A DNA stretch of 7,053 bases, taken from positions 1 through 7,053 of the forward strand of contig CAZECM010000128.1 in assembly GCA_964510785.1 (NCBI GenBank), in the 5' to 3' direction. Shown here one piece after another: positions 1 to 5,483 of this stretch. Under the pieces are notes generated by a model. It made no database searches. It worked only from the letters and a program-made list of their open reading frames with translations, and had not been told where the DNA came from. This stretch comes from JAAYZM01 sp964510785. Lineage in GTDB: Bacteria > Actinomycetota > Actinomycetes > Actinomycetales > Cellulomonadaceae. The position numbers were made by a program, and so were the translations under genes. Positions within the stretch are counted from its first letter, which is position 1; each line of letters opens with the position of its first letter.

Positions 1-2052
1 GACGAGCGGCCCGAGCTGCTCGCCGCGCGCGTGAGCGCCAACCGGGCGACACGGCTCCTCGACTACCTGGGCGACATGACGGTCAACCGACCGCACGGCA
101 CGCCTCCGATCCTCATCGCACCCGTCGCCAAGCTCCCGAAGGTCGACCTGCGCACCGATGCACCCGCAGGCTCGCGCCAGCGGCTCCTCGAGCTGGGTCC
201 GCAGGGGTTCGCCCAGGCGTTGCGCGGGCAGCAGGCCCTCGCGGTCACGGACACGACCTTCCGCGACGCGCACCAGTCGCTGCTCGCGACGCGGGTGCGG
301 ACGTACGACCTCGTCGCCGCCGGCCCCGTCGTCGCGCGCACCCTCTCGCCGCTGCTCTCCGTGGAGGCGTGGGGCGGAGCCACGTACGACGTCGCGCTGC
401 GCTTCCTCGGCGAGGACCCGTGGGAGCGCCTCGCCCGGTTGCGCGAGGCGATGCCCAACCAAGCGCTGCAGATGCTGCTGCGCGGGCGCAACACCGTGGG
501 ATACACGCCGTACCCGACGGCGGTGACGACGGCCTTCGTGCGCGAGGCCGTCGCGACGGGCCTCGACATCTTCCGCATCTTCGACGCGCTCAACGACGTC
601 GAGCAGATGCGCCCGGCGATCGACGCGGTGCTCGAGACGGGCACCGCGGTCGCCGAGGTCGCGCTCTGCTACACGGGCAACCTCTCCGACCCGGGGGAGG
701 ACCTGTACACGCTCGACTACTACCTGCGGCTCGCGGACTCGATCGTCGAGGCCGGCGCACACATCATCGCGATCAAGGACATGGCGGGGCTGCTGCGCCC
801 GGCGGCGGCCGCGACGCTCGTCGCCGCGCTGCGCGAGCGCTTCGACCTGCCCGTCCACCTGCACACCCACGACACCGTCGGCGGCCAGCTCGCGACCCTG
901 CTTGCGGCGTCGGCCGCGGGTGTCGACGCCGTCGACACGGCGAGCGCAGCACTCGCCGGTACCACGAGCCAGGTCTCGATGTCCGCGCTCGTGGCGGCGC
1001 TCGAGTTCACGGAGCGGGAGACCGCGCTCGATCTGCGGTCCGTGACCGACCTCGAGCCCTACTGGGAGGCCGTGCGTGCGCTGTACTCGCCGTTCGAGTC
1101 GGGCCTGCCGGGCCCCACGGGTCGCGTCTACGACCACGAGATCCCCGGGGGACAGCTGTCCAACCTGCGCCAGCAGGCGATCGCCCTCGGGCTCGGCGAC
1201 CGCTTCGAGTCGATCGAGCACATGTACGCGGCCGCGGACGGCATCCTGGGGCGCCTCGTCAAGGTCACGCCGTCGTCGAAGGTCGTGGGAGACCTCGCCC
1301 TGCACCTCGTCGCGACCGGTGCCGACCCCGCGCAGTTCGCGGCGGACCCGAAGAGCTTCGACATCCCCGAGTCCGTGATCGGCTTCCTGAGCGGTGAGCT
1401 CGGCGACCCGCCGGGGGGTTGGCCCGAGCCGTTCCGGACCAAGGCGCTCGACGGGCGTCGCGTGCGGCCCGGCGTGACGCCGTTGTCCGCGCAGGACGAG
1501 CGGGAGCTCGAGGGTGACTCGGCGACCCGGCAGAGCAGGCTCAACCACCTGCTCTTCCCCGGGCCCACGAAGGACTTCGAGCACGTGCAGGAGCAGTTCG
1601 GTGACGTCTCGGTGCTCGACACCGTGAGCTACCTGTACGGCATGAAGGCCGACCAGGAGCTCGAGATCGAGCTCGAGAAGGGCGTCAAGCTCCTCGTCGG
1701 CCTCGAGGCCGTCGGCGGTGCCGACGAGCGTGGCATGCGCACCGTGATGTTCACGCTGAACGGCCAGCTGCGCCCCCTGCAGGTCAGGGACCGCGCCGCG
1801 GAGGTCGAGATCACCGCGGCCGAGAAGGCGGACCCGGGCCGCCCCGGTCACATCGCGGCACCCTTCGCCGGTGCCGTCTCGCCCTCCGTGCACGAGGGGC
1901 AGAGCGTCGAGGCGGGTCAGACGGTCGCGACGGTCGAGGCGATGAAGATGGAGGCCGCGATCACGACGCCGGTGGCGGGCACGGTCCGTCGCCTCGCGAT
2001 CGGCGCCGTCCAGCAGCTCGAAGGTGGCGACCTCGTGATGGTGATCGAGTAG
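1..2052 (+). CDS. pyc: Pyruvate carboxylase, C-terminal part (5' end outside window)
   Basis: Biotin-dependent enzyme that carboxylates pyruvate to oxaloacetate in the cytoplasm (anaplerosis). The frame is open from base 1, reading DERPELLAARVSANRATRLL, so the gene enters from upstream. About 683 residues are visible of a family length near 1,130; the N-terminal biotin carboxylase domain is missing. Counting from base 1, the carboxyltransferase domain opens with TDTTFRDAHQSLLATR (residues 83-98). The metal ligands expected from the family are present: Asp84, the carboxylated Lys259 in AIKDMAG, and His288 and His290 in HTHD. The catalytic Thr of KVTPSSK is residue 423, at the same spacing from the Lys as in the Rhizobium etli enzyme (recalled). 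The C-terminal biotinyl domain has EAMKMEA with the biotin-accepting Lys649 (bases 1945-1947). It ends in TAG. Oddities are TSQVS where the family usually has TSQPS, and GGQLSN for GGQxTN. Identification is very secure. Confidence 0.97.
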   Translation, partial: DERPELLAARVSANRATRLLDYLGDMTVNRPHGTPPILIAPVAKLPKVDLRTDAPAGSRQRLLELGPQGFAQALRGQQALAVTDTTFRDAHQSLLATRVRTYDLVAAGPVVARTLSPLLSVEAWGGATYDVALRFLGEDPWERLARLREAMPNQALQMLLRGRNTVGYTPYPTAVTTAFVREAVATGLDIFRIFDALNDVEQMRPAIDAVLETGTAVAEVALCYTGNLSDPGEDLYTLDYYLRLADSIVEAGAHIIAIKDMAGLLRPAAAATLVAALRERFDLPVHLHTHDTVGGQLATLLAASAAGVDAVDTASAALAGTTSQVSMSALVAALEFTERETALDLRSVTDLEPYWEAVRALYSPFESGLPGPTGRVYDHEIPGGQLSNLRQQAIALGLGDRFESIEHMYAAADGILGRLVKVTPSSKVVGDLALHLVATGADPAQFAADPKSFDIPESVIGFLSGELGDPPGGWPEPFRTKALDGRRVRPGVTPLSAQDERELEGDSATRQSRLNHLLFPGPTKDFEHVQEQFGDVSVLDTVSYLYGMKADQELEIELEKGVKLLVGLEAVGGADERGMRTVMFTLNGQLRPLQVRDRAAEVEITAAEKADPGRPGHIAAPFAGAVSPSVHEGQSVEAGQTVATVEAMKMEAAITTPVAGTVRRLAIGAVQQLEGGDLVMVIE

Positions 2053-2101
2053 CTGGTGGTGCCCGGCGCGTCCGGGTTCCGACCTGAGCTCCTGGTAAGG
2101 C

Positions 2102-2638
2102 ATGCTTGAAGGCGTGATCATCACGCCCGCAGCCGAGGACGACTGGGAGGCGTTTGGGCGGCTCAGGCTCGCATCGTTGCGGGAGCCCGGCTCGCCCCAC
2201 GCCGCGTCCCTCGGCCGCGAGGAGGGTTTCCGCGAACCGCACTGGCGCTTGCGCCTGCGTGGCGCGATGTACCTCATGGCGTGGGAGGACGCGGACCGGC
2301 GGCGGGCCGTGGGTGTGGTCGGCATGATGCAGGAGCCGGGAGCACCCACCGAGGAGCGTCTGCTCGTCTCGCTCTACGTGCGCCCCGAGAACCGCCGGCA
2401 GGGGATCGGCCGTGCCCTCGTGCGCGCCGCGACCCACTGGGCGACGGTGGACGACGCGAAGGTGGTCAGCGCGTGGGTGATCGAGGGCGAGGCGCCCGCC
2501 GTCGGCGTCTTCGAGAGCTGTGGCTTCGCGCACACCGGCGAACGCGTGCGCATGCCGCGCAACCCCGAGCGCAACGAGGCGCGCTGGTCGCTCACGCTAG
2601 CCAGCAGCGACGTGGTCCAGCCGCGTCGCCCGCACTGA
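2102..2638 (+). CDS. GNAT-family N-acetyltransferase
   Basis: Predicted cytoplasmic acetyl-CoA-dependent N-acetyltransferase of about 178 residues, a normal size for the GNAT fold. The acetyl-CoA-binding motif A is clear: LYVRPENRRQGIGRALV at residues 91-107, with the Q/R-x-x-G-x-G loop at RRQGIG. A C-terminal FESCGFAHTGERVRMP segment matches the usual strand 6-7 region (GNAT motif B, 'GF...GE'). The substrate cannot be read from the sequence; it could be an amino group on a small molecule, a peptide or a ribosomal protein. The start is uncertain. ATG 2102 has AAGG only one base upstream, while the in-frame GTG 2114 has GGTAAGG 13 bases upstream; the first would suit leaderless translation. 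It lies 49 bp after the pyruvate carboxylase stop on the same strand, and ends 18 bp before the convergent membrane-protein gene. No operon link can be shown. Confidence 0.88.
   Translation: MLEGVIITPAAEDDWEAFGRLRLASLREPGSPHAASLGREEGFREPHWRLRLRGAMYLMAWEDADRRRAVGVVGMMQEPGAPTEERLLVSLYVRPENRRQGIGRALVRAATHWATVDDAKVVSAWVIEGEAPAVGVFESCGFAHTGERVRMPRNPERNEARWSLTLASSDVVQPRRPH
2111..2127. repeat. 17-bp inverted repeat over the acetyltransferase start
   Basis: GGCGTGAT-C-ATCACGCC is a perfect inverted repeat with 8-base arms and a single central base. As RNA it would fold as a GGCGTG/CACGCC stem with a 5-base loop. It covers codons 4-9 if translation starts at ATG 2102, and it buries the alternative GTG start (2114-2116) in the stem. 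It could be an operator, a translation-controlling hairpin, or chance in GC-rich coding DNA. Confidence 0.5.
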
Positions 2639-2656
2639 CGCCGCGACACCGAGCAG

Positions 2657-3478
2657 CTACTGGCACAGCCCTCGGGCCCGCTCGATCTCGTGGGCGGCGC
2701 GGAGCTCGTCGAGGATGGTCCCGGCGTCGACGGCCGTGAGCCCGGCGAACGCGCTGACCGCAGCCGTGCCGAGATCGGGGAGCGGCTCGCCCACCGGGTC
2801 GACCGGGGCGCCGCCGTCGCCGAGCACCACGCCGTCGGCGTAGCCCAGCACGGCGTCGTCGCCCAGCAGGACCCAGCCGGCTGCGGCCCCGTCGCAGCGC
2901 ACCTGCTCCCAGCGCAGCGCCACGAGGTAGCCGCTCCCGGGTTCGAGCGTGGGCTCGGGGGGCGTGCCGAGCGCGGTGCGCAAGAGGATCTCGCCGCCCT
3001 CACCGAGCGGCAGCGCCTCGAGGCCGAACGAACCTGCGGGGGAGTCGGGCTGCGTCGTGCGGCGCCAGGGGACGTCGGTCACGCTCGCCTGGTCGCCGTC
3101 GGACTCGACGACGACGAGGACGTCCGTCCAGGCGGCCCACTCGCCGACCGTCTCGCCGGACATCTCGAGAGGTACGAACCCCAGGCTCGGCGCGTCGGTC
3201 TCGAGCGGGACGTCCGTCGACTCAGCCGTGGTCTCCGTGGTCATGCTCGCGGCTCCCGAGCCGCCGGAGAGTGCGCCGAGGCCGAGGCCGAGGCCGGGGA
3301 CGAGGGCGACGGCGACGGCAGTCACTGCGGCGGCGCCAGCGAGGCCTCCGGCGACGGCCAGGGGCCGACGACGACGGCGCGCCACGGCTCGATCGATCGT
3401 GGCCGGCGCGTGGTCGAGCGGTGCGACGGCGCCCCGCAACGCGTCGAACCGCTCTCGGAGGTCCTTGTCCTCGGTCAT
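2657..3478 (-). CDS. Single-pass membrane protein, probable anti-sigma factor or sensor paired with the ECF sigma gene
   Basis: Protein of 273 residues. Residues 1-35 are a short charged cytoplasmic head (MTEDKDLRERFDALRGAVAP) ending in RRRRR. A hydrophobic stretch at about 40-70 (AVAGGLAGAAAVTAVAVALV, then PGLGLGLGAL) follows, so by the positive-inside rule the remaining 200 residues lie outside. That outer part begins with a Thr/Ser/Glu-rich linker and has two cysteines, 195 and 272, which could form a disulfide. No zinc-type HxxxCxxC anti-sigma motif is visible, so the anti-sigma role is inferred from its position. The ATG overlaps the sigma-factor stop as ATGA (3475-3478), implying translational coupling and equal output. 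The frame stays open upstream to 3841, but that part overlaps the sigma gene in another frame and is not used. It ends in TAG at 2657-2659. The gene is certain; the function is moderately supported. Confidence 0.85.
   Translation of the reverse strand: MTEDKDLRERFDALRGAVAPLDHAPATIDRAVARRRRRPLAVAGGLAGAAAVTAVAVALVPGLGLGLGALSGGSGAASMTTETTAESTDVPLETDAPSLGFVPLEMSGETVGEWAAWTDVLVVVESDGDQASVTDVPWRRTTQPDSPAGSFGLEALPLGEGGEILLRTALGTPPEPTLEPGSGYLVALRWEQVRCDGAAAGWVLLGDDAVLGYADGVVLGDGGAPVDPVGEPLPDLGTAAVSAFAGLTAVDAGTILDELRAAHEIERARGLCQ
3275..3298. repeat. Hexanucleotide tandem repeat in the membrane-protein gene
   Basis: Three exact GCCGAG units plus one GCCGGG run head to tail. On the coding (minus) strand they read GGCCTC and give the Leu-Gly alternation PGLGLGLGAL at the outer end of the membrane segment. 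Gain or loss of a unit would keep the frame and change the segment by two residues. Confidence 0.7.
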
Positions 3479-3984
3479 GGCGCCTCCCGTCCCGTCGAGC
3501 CGCTGTGGTCGGGGTCGAGCCGTGCCCGGATGCGGGCCATACCTCGCGAGAGGTGACTCTTGGCGGTGCCGAGGCTGCAACCCATCTCGTCGGCGACACC
3601 CTGCAGGTCGAGGTCGCCCAGGTAGCGCAGCACGACGGCGGTGCGCTGGCTCGGGCTGAGCGTCGCGAGGACGTCGAGGAAGAACTCGTCGATCTCCGTC
3701 GTCGAGGCGACCGGGGGAGCGGGTCGCTCGACGATCATGCCGAGCGTCTCGCGGCGGAGCCGTCGCAACCGGTCGACGTTGAGGCGCACGAGCACCGTGT
3801 GGGCGTACCCGCCGGGATTGGAGTCCTTGAGGCGCGACCACCGGGCGCCGACGCGCGCGAAGGTCTCCTGGGTCAGGTCCCAGGCGTCATGATGGTCGCC
3901 GGTCAGGGCGAAGGCAAGGTTCAACAGTCGCGTCAGCTCGGTGTCGACGAAGTCCGCGAACTGCGCCTCCCGTGCGCCGTCCAC
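3475..3984 (-). CDS. ECF-type RNA polymerase sigma factor, SigE family
   Basis: Alternative sigma factor of 169 residues that would direct RNA polymerase to a small regulon, probably in response to an envelope or extracellular signal. Region 2 spans about residues 8-80: FADFVDTELTRLLNLAFALT, then the core-binding and -10 recognition part DHHDAWDLTQETFARV (30-45) and NVDRLRRLRRET. Region 4 spans about 103-155, with LSPSQRTAVVLRYLGDL and the helix-turn-helix QGVADEMGCSLGTAKSHLSRGMARIR, which contacts the -35 element. Length and order fit the short actinobacterial SigE-like ECF group; there is no extra C-terminal domain. The GTG start at 3984 is fixed by a strong GGAGGGAGG site six bases upstream. 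The last four bases overlap the membrane-protein start (ATGA). Its regulon cannot be predicted from this window. Confidence 0.93.
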   Translation of the reverse strand: MDGAREAQFADFVDTELTRLLNLAFALTGDHHDAWDLTQETFARVGARWSRLKDSNPGGYAHTVLVRLNVDRLRRLRRETLGMIVERPAPPVASTTEIDEFFLDVLATLSPSQRTAVVLRYLGDLDLQGVADEMGCSLGTAKSHLSRGMARIRARLDPDHSGSTGREAP

Positions 3985-3990
3985 CCCGAG

Positions 3991-3999
3991 CCTCCCTCC
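3991..3999 (-). promoter_or_regulatory. Ribosome binding site of the sigma-factor gene
   Basis: On the minus strand this reads GGAGGGAGG, ending six bases before GTG 3984. It is one of the strongest Shine-Dalgarno matches in the window and settles the GTG start. Confidence 0.8.
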
Positions 4000-4007
4000 A
4001 CCGAGTC

Positions 4008-4033
4008 AACGTGCCTGCACCGTCAAAGGTTGA
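4008..4033 (-). promoter_or_regulatory. Candidate ECF-type promoter of the sigma operon
   Basis: On the minus strand TCAACC (4033-4028) is followed after exactly 16 bases by CGTT (4011-4008). This resembles the AAC-type -35 and CGTT-type -10 elements of many actinobacterial ECF promoters. Transcription would start near 4001, just before the Shine-Dalgarno sequence, leaving a leader of about 17 bases. If real, it suggests the sigma factor transcribes its own operon. The call rests on two short motifs in one place, so it is tentative. The rest of the 3985-4097 gap shows nothing else convincing. Confidence 0.35.
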
Positions 4034-4097
4034 GGCTACGCAGCCGGGGGTCGTCCCTGGCGGAACGGCTCACCGTGCGGTCACCGGGGCCCGGTCG

Positions 4098-4463
4098 TCA
4101 CGACTCCTCGAGGCGGAGCAGGTGGCGGCCGAGGTGGGCCGTCAGCTCTCGCACGGCGCCGGGGACGAGCGTGTAGTACGCCCAGACGCCGCGCTTCTCG
4201 CGCGTCACGAACCCGGCCTCGGTGAGCACCTTGAGGTGATGGGAGACGGTCGGCTGGGACAGCCCGACGGGTTCGGTCAGGTCGCACACGCACGCCTCGC
4301 CGCCCTCGTGGGCGGCGATGATCGAGAGCAGTCTCAGGCGTGCGGGGTCTGCCAGGGCCTTGAGGGTGCGTGAGGTCTGCGCCGCGTCGTCGGCGTCCAT
4401 CGCCGTGTCGGTGAGCGGGGTGCAGCAGGCCGCAGGGGACACGGGGATCTGGACGAGTGCCAT
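4098..4463 (-). CDS. arsR: ArsR/SmtB-family arsenite-responsive repressor
   Basis: Metalloid-sensing winged-helix repressor of 121 residues, in the normal family range. The core reads LKALADPARLRLLSIIAAH (34-52), then the recognition helix-turn-helix LSQPTVSHHLKVLTEAGFV (68-86) and the wing REKRGVWAYYTLVP (88-101). Two possible As(III) cysteine sites are visible: a Cys13-Cys14 pair in the N-terminal arm (SPAACCTPL) and Cys58/Cys60 in EACVCDL. The first resembles Corynebacterium ArsR1, the second E. coli ArsR (both from family knowledge). The start at 4463 is chosen because MALVQIPVSPAACC aligns with the N-terminus of the corynebacterial protein as recalled. ATG 4475 and ATG 4472 are in-frame alternatives, and no strong Shine-Dalgarno site decides. 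It is transcribed away from arsM, with a palindrome 30 bp upstream that is the likely operator. It probably represses itself and arsM. Confidence 0.93.
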   Translation of the reverse strand: MALVQIPVSPAACCTPLTDTAMDADDAAQTSRTLKALADPARLRLLSIIAAHEGGEACVCDLTEPVGLSQPTVSHHLKVLTEAGFVTREKRGVWAYYTLVPGAVRELTAHLGRHLLRLEES

Positions 4464-4493
4464 GGGACCCATCATGGCGCAGACATAGGTCCA

Positions 4494-4507
4494 TGTCGAT
4501 ATTGACA
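4494..4507. promoter_or_regulatory. Candidate ArsR operator between arsR and arsM
   Basis: TGTCGAT-ATTGACA is a 14-bp palindrome with one mismatched pair (six of seven pairs match). It lies 30 bp upstream of the arsR ATG and 71 bp upstream of the arsM ATG. TTGACA/ATCGACA-like half sites are what actinobacterial ArsR repressors commonly bind (family knowledge). Further TCGAT/ATCGAT elements lie at 4511-4516, 4547-4551 and 4557-4562. On the minus strand TTGTCA (4509-4504) and TATGTC (4487-4482) could form a weak, short-spaced arsR promoter overlapping the palindrome. Confidence 0.55.
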
Positions 4508-4564
4508 ATGATCGATGGCACTGGGACGCTCAGCTGGTCGTGATACATCGACACTCATCGATAC

Positions 4565-4570
4565 GGGAGG
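4565..4570 (+). promoter_or_regulatory. Ribosome binding site of arsM
   Basis: GGGAGG ends eight bases before ATG 4579. This selects the ATG over the in-frame GTG at 4540, which would place the Shine-Dalgarno inside the reading frame. Confidence 0.8.
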
Positions 4571-4578
4571 CGAACGAC

Positions 4579-5343
4579 ATGGTGCAGGACATCCGGGAGC
4601 AGGTACGGGCGCGGTACGCCGAGGTGGCGGTGCGCGTCGCTGGCGACGAGGGCTGCTGCGGCGGCGGTTGCGGACCGGCGAACCCGGTGGTCGACGAGCG
4701 GTTCGGTGCGGGACTCTACGGGGACGCGGACGCCGCAGACGTGCCCGCCGAGGCGCTCGCGGCGTCTCTGGGCTGTGGGAACCCGCTCATGGTGGCCGAG
4801 CTGCGCGAGGGGGAGAGGGTGCTGGACCTGGGCTCCGGCGGCGGGATCGACGTCCTGCTCTCGGCGCGGCGCGTCGGTGCGAGCGGGTTCGCCTACGGCG
4901 TCGACATGACCGAGGAGATGCTGGAGCTGGCGCGGGCGAACGCCGAGAAGGCGGGCGCGGGGAACGTCGAGTTCCGTCAGGGCACGATCGAGAACCTCCC
5001 GTTCGGGGCGTCCATGGTGGACGTGGTGATCTCGAACTGTGTCGTGAACCTGTCCCCGGACAAGCCCGCGGTGCTCGCGGAGGCGTTCCGGGTGCTGGTG
5101 CTCGGTGGCCGTCTCGGGATCTCGGACGTGGTCGCCGAGGACCAGCTGGCCCCGGAGGATCGCGCCGAACGAGGTTCCTACGTCGGCTGCATCGCCGGCG
5201 CGTTGTCGCGCACCGAGTATCTCGACGGGCTCGCCGCCGCGGGCTTCGTCGATGCTGAGGTCGAGTTCACGCACGCGGTGGCCGACGGCATGCACGCCGC
5301 GATCGTGCGCGCTCGCAAGCCCGAACCGCCGGAGGAGGGGTAG
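4579..5343 (+). CDS. arsM: Arsenite S-adenosylmethionine methyltransferase
   Basis: Cytoplasmic enzyme of 254 residues that transfers methyl groups from S-adenosylmethionine to As(III), giving methylated and ultimately volatile arsenicals. The SAM-binding motif I is VLDLGSGGGID (residues 81-91), followed by acidic Asp109 in GVDMTEEML. The conserved ArsM cysteines are all present: Cys66 in SLGCGNP, Cys154 in SNCVVNLSPDK and Cys204 in YVGCIAGAL, which match the As-binding and catalytic set of the algal enzyme (Cys72, Cys174, Cys224; recalled). An N-terminal cluster, Cys26-Cys27-(Gly)3-Cys31, provides candidates for the fourth cysteine. The start is set by GGGAGG eight bases upstream. It is divergent from arsR and likely derepressed by arsenite. 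It ends in TAG, with no gene for 140 bp downstream. Identification is secure; the final methylation state of the product is not predictable. Confidence 0.95.
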   Translation: MVQDIREQVRARYAEVAVRVAGDEGCCGGGCGPANPVVDERFGAGLYGDADAADVPAEALAASLGCGNPLMVAELREGERVLDLGSGGGIDVLLSARRVGASGFAYGVDMTEEMLELARANAEKAGAGNVEFRQGTIENLPFGASMVDVVISNCVVNLSPDKPAVLAEAFRVLVLGGRLGISDVVAEDQLAPEDRAERGSYVGCIAGALSRTEYLDGLAAAGFVDAEVEFTHAVADGMHAAIVRARKPEPPEEG

Positions 5344-5404
5344 CGGCTCGGTCACGGGCTCAGTCGGCGCCTCGCTTCATTCAAAATGACATAACGTCAC
5401 TTAT

Positions 5405-5442
5405 CGGCGAAAGAATCATTCGTCCGGGTACCCGAATCGCCG
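5405..5442. repeat. Nested inverted repeats in the arsM-DUF1801 gap
   Basis: The 140-bp gap 5344-5483 holds an outer pair CGGCGA/TCGCCG (5405-5410 and 5437-5442), an inner pair ATTCG/CGAAT (5418-5422 and 5433-5437), and the perfect palindrome CGGGTACCCG (5425-5434). GAAT-C-ATTC also lies at 5413-5421. Just upstream, 5376-5404 is markedly AT-rich for this genome and includes TGAC-ATAAC-GTCA (5387-5399). The structure could end arsM transcription, although no T-run follows, or serve as an operator or promoter region for the downstream gene. No clear -35/-10 pair could be called. Confidence 0.4.
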
Positions 5443-5483
5443 CTGGGCGCCCGTCGAACCGCCCACGCGAGTAGGTTCGCGGT

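Noticed and set aside
369..1397. Open frame of 342 codons on the plus strand inside pyc
   Set aside because: It lies wholly inside pyruvate carboxylase in another frame, with Arg/Ala/Gly-rich composition and no domain.
2062..2076. CCCGG-CGCGT-CCGGG after the pyc stop as a terminator
   Set aside because: The stem is only five base pairs and is not followed by a T-run; such repeats are frequent by chance in GC-rich DNA.
3479..3841. Upstream extension of the membrane-protein frame to 3841 on the minus strand
   Set aside because: It would overlap the sigma region 4 in another frame and reads as Arg/Pro-rich shadow. ATG 3478 with the ATGA overlap is the natural start.
4083..4095. ACCGGG-G-CCCGGT palindrome after the arsR stop as a terminator
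   Set aside because: A one-base centre leaves only a short usable stem, and no T-run follows on the minus strand.
2690..4176. Overlapping plus-strand open frames (2690-3556, 2949-3659, 3271-4176) opposite the sigma unit
   Set aside because: They are antisense to the sigma and membrane-protein genes, which have clear domains, an ATGA junction and a good ribosome site. The plus frames have Arg-rich translations and no motifs.
4502..4507. TTGACA as a -35 box of an arsM promoter
   Set aside because: No TANNNT-like hexamer lies 16-18 bases downstream on the plus strand. It is better explained as a half site of the palindrome.
4464..4508. Extended arsR start at ATG 4508 (136 residues)
   Set aside because: It would run the gene through the operator palindrome and add residues not found in the family. 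ATG 4463 aligns with known N-termini. ATG 4475 remains possible as a leaderless start.
4540..4578. GTG 4540 as the arsM start
   Set aside because: GGGAGG at 4565-4570 with eight-base spacing points to ATG 4579, and the 13 extra residues match no ArsM feature.
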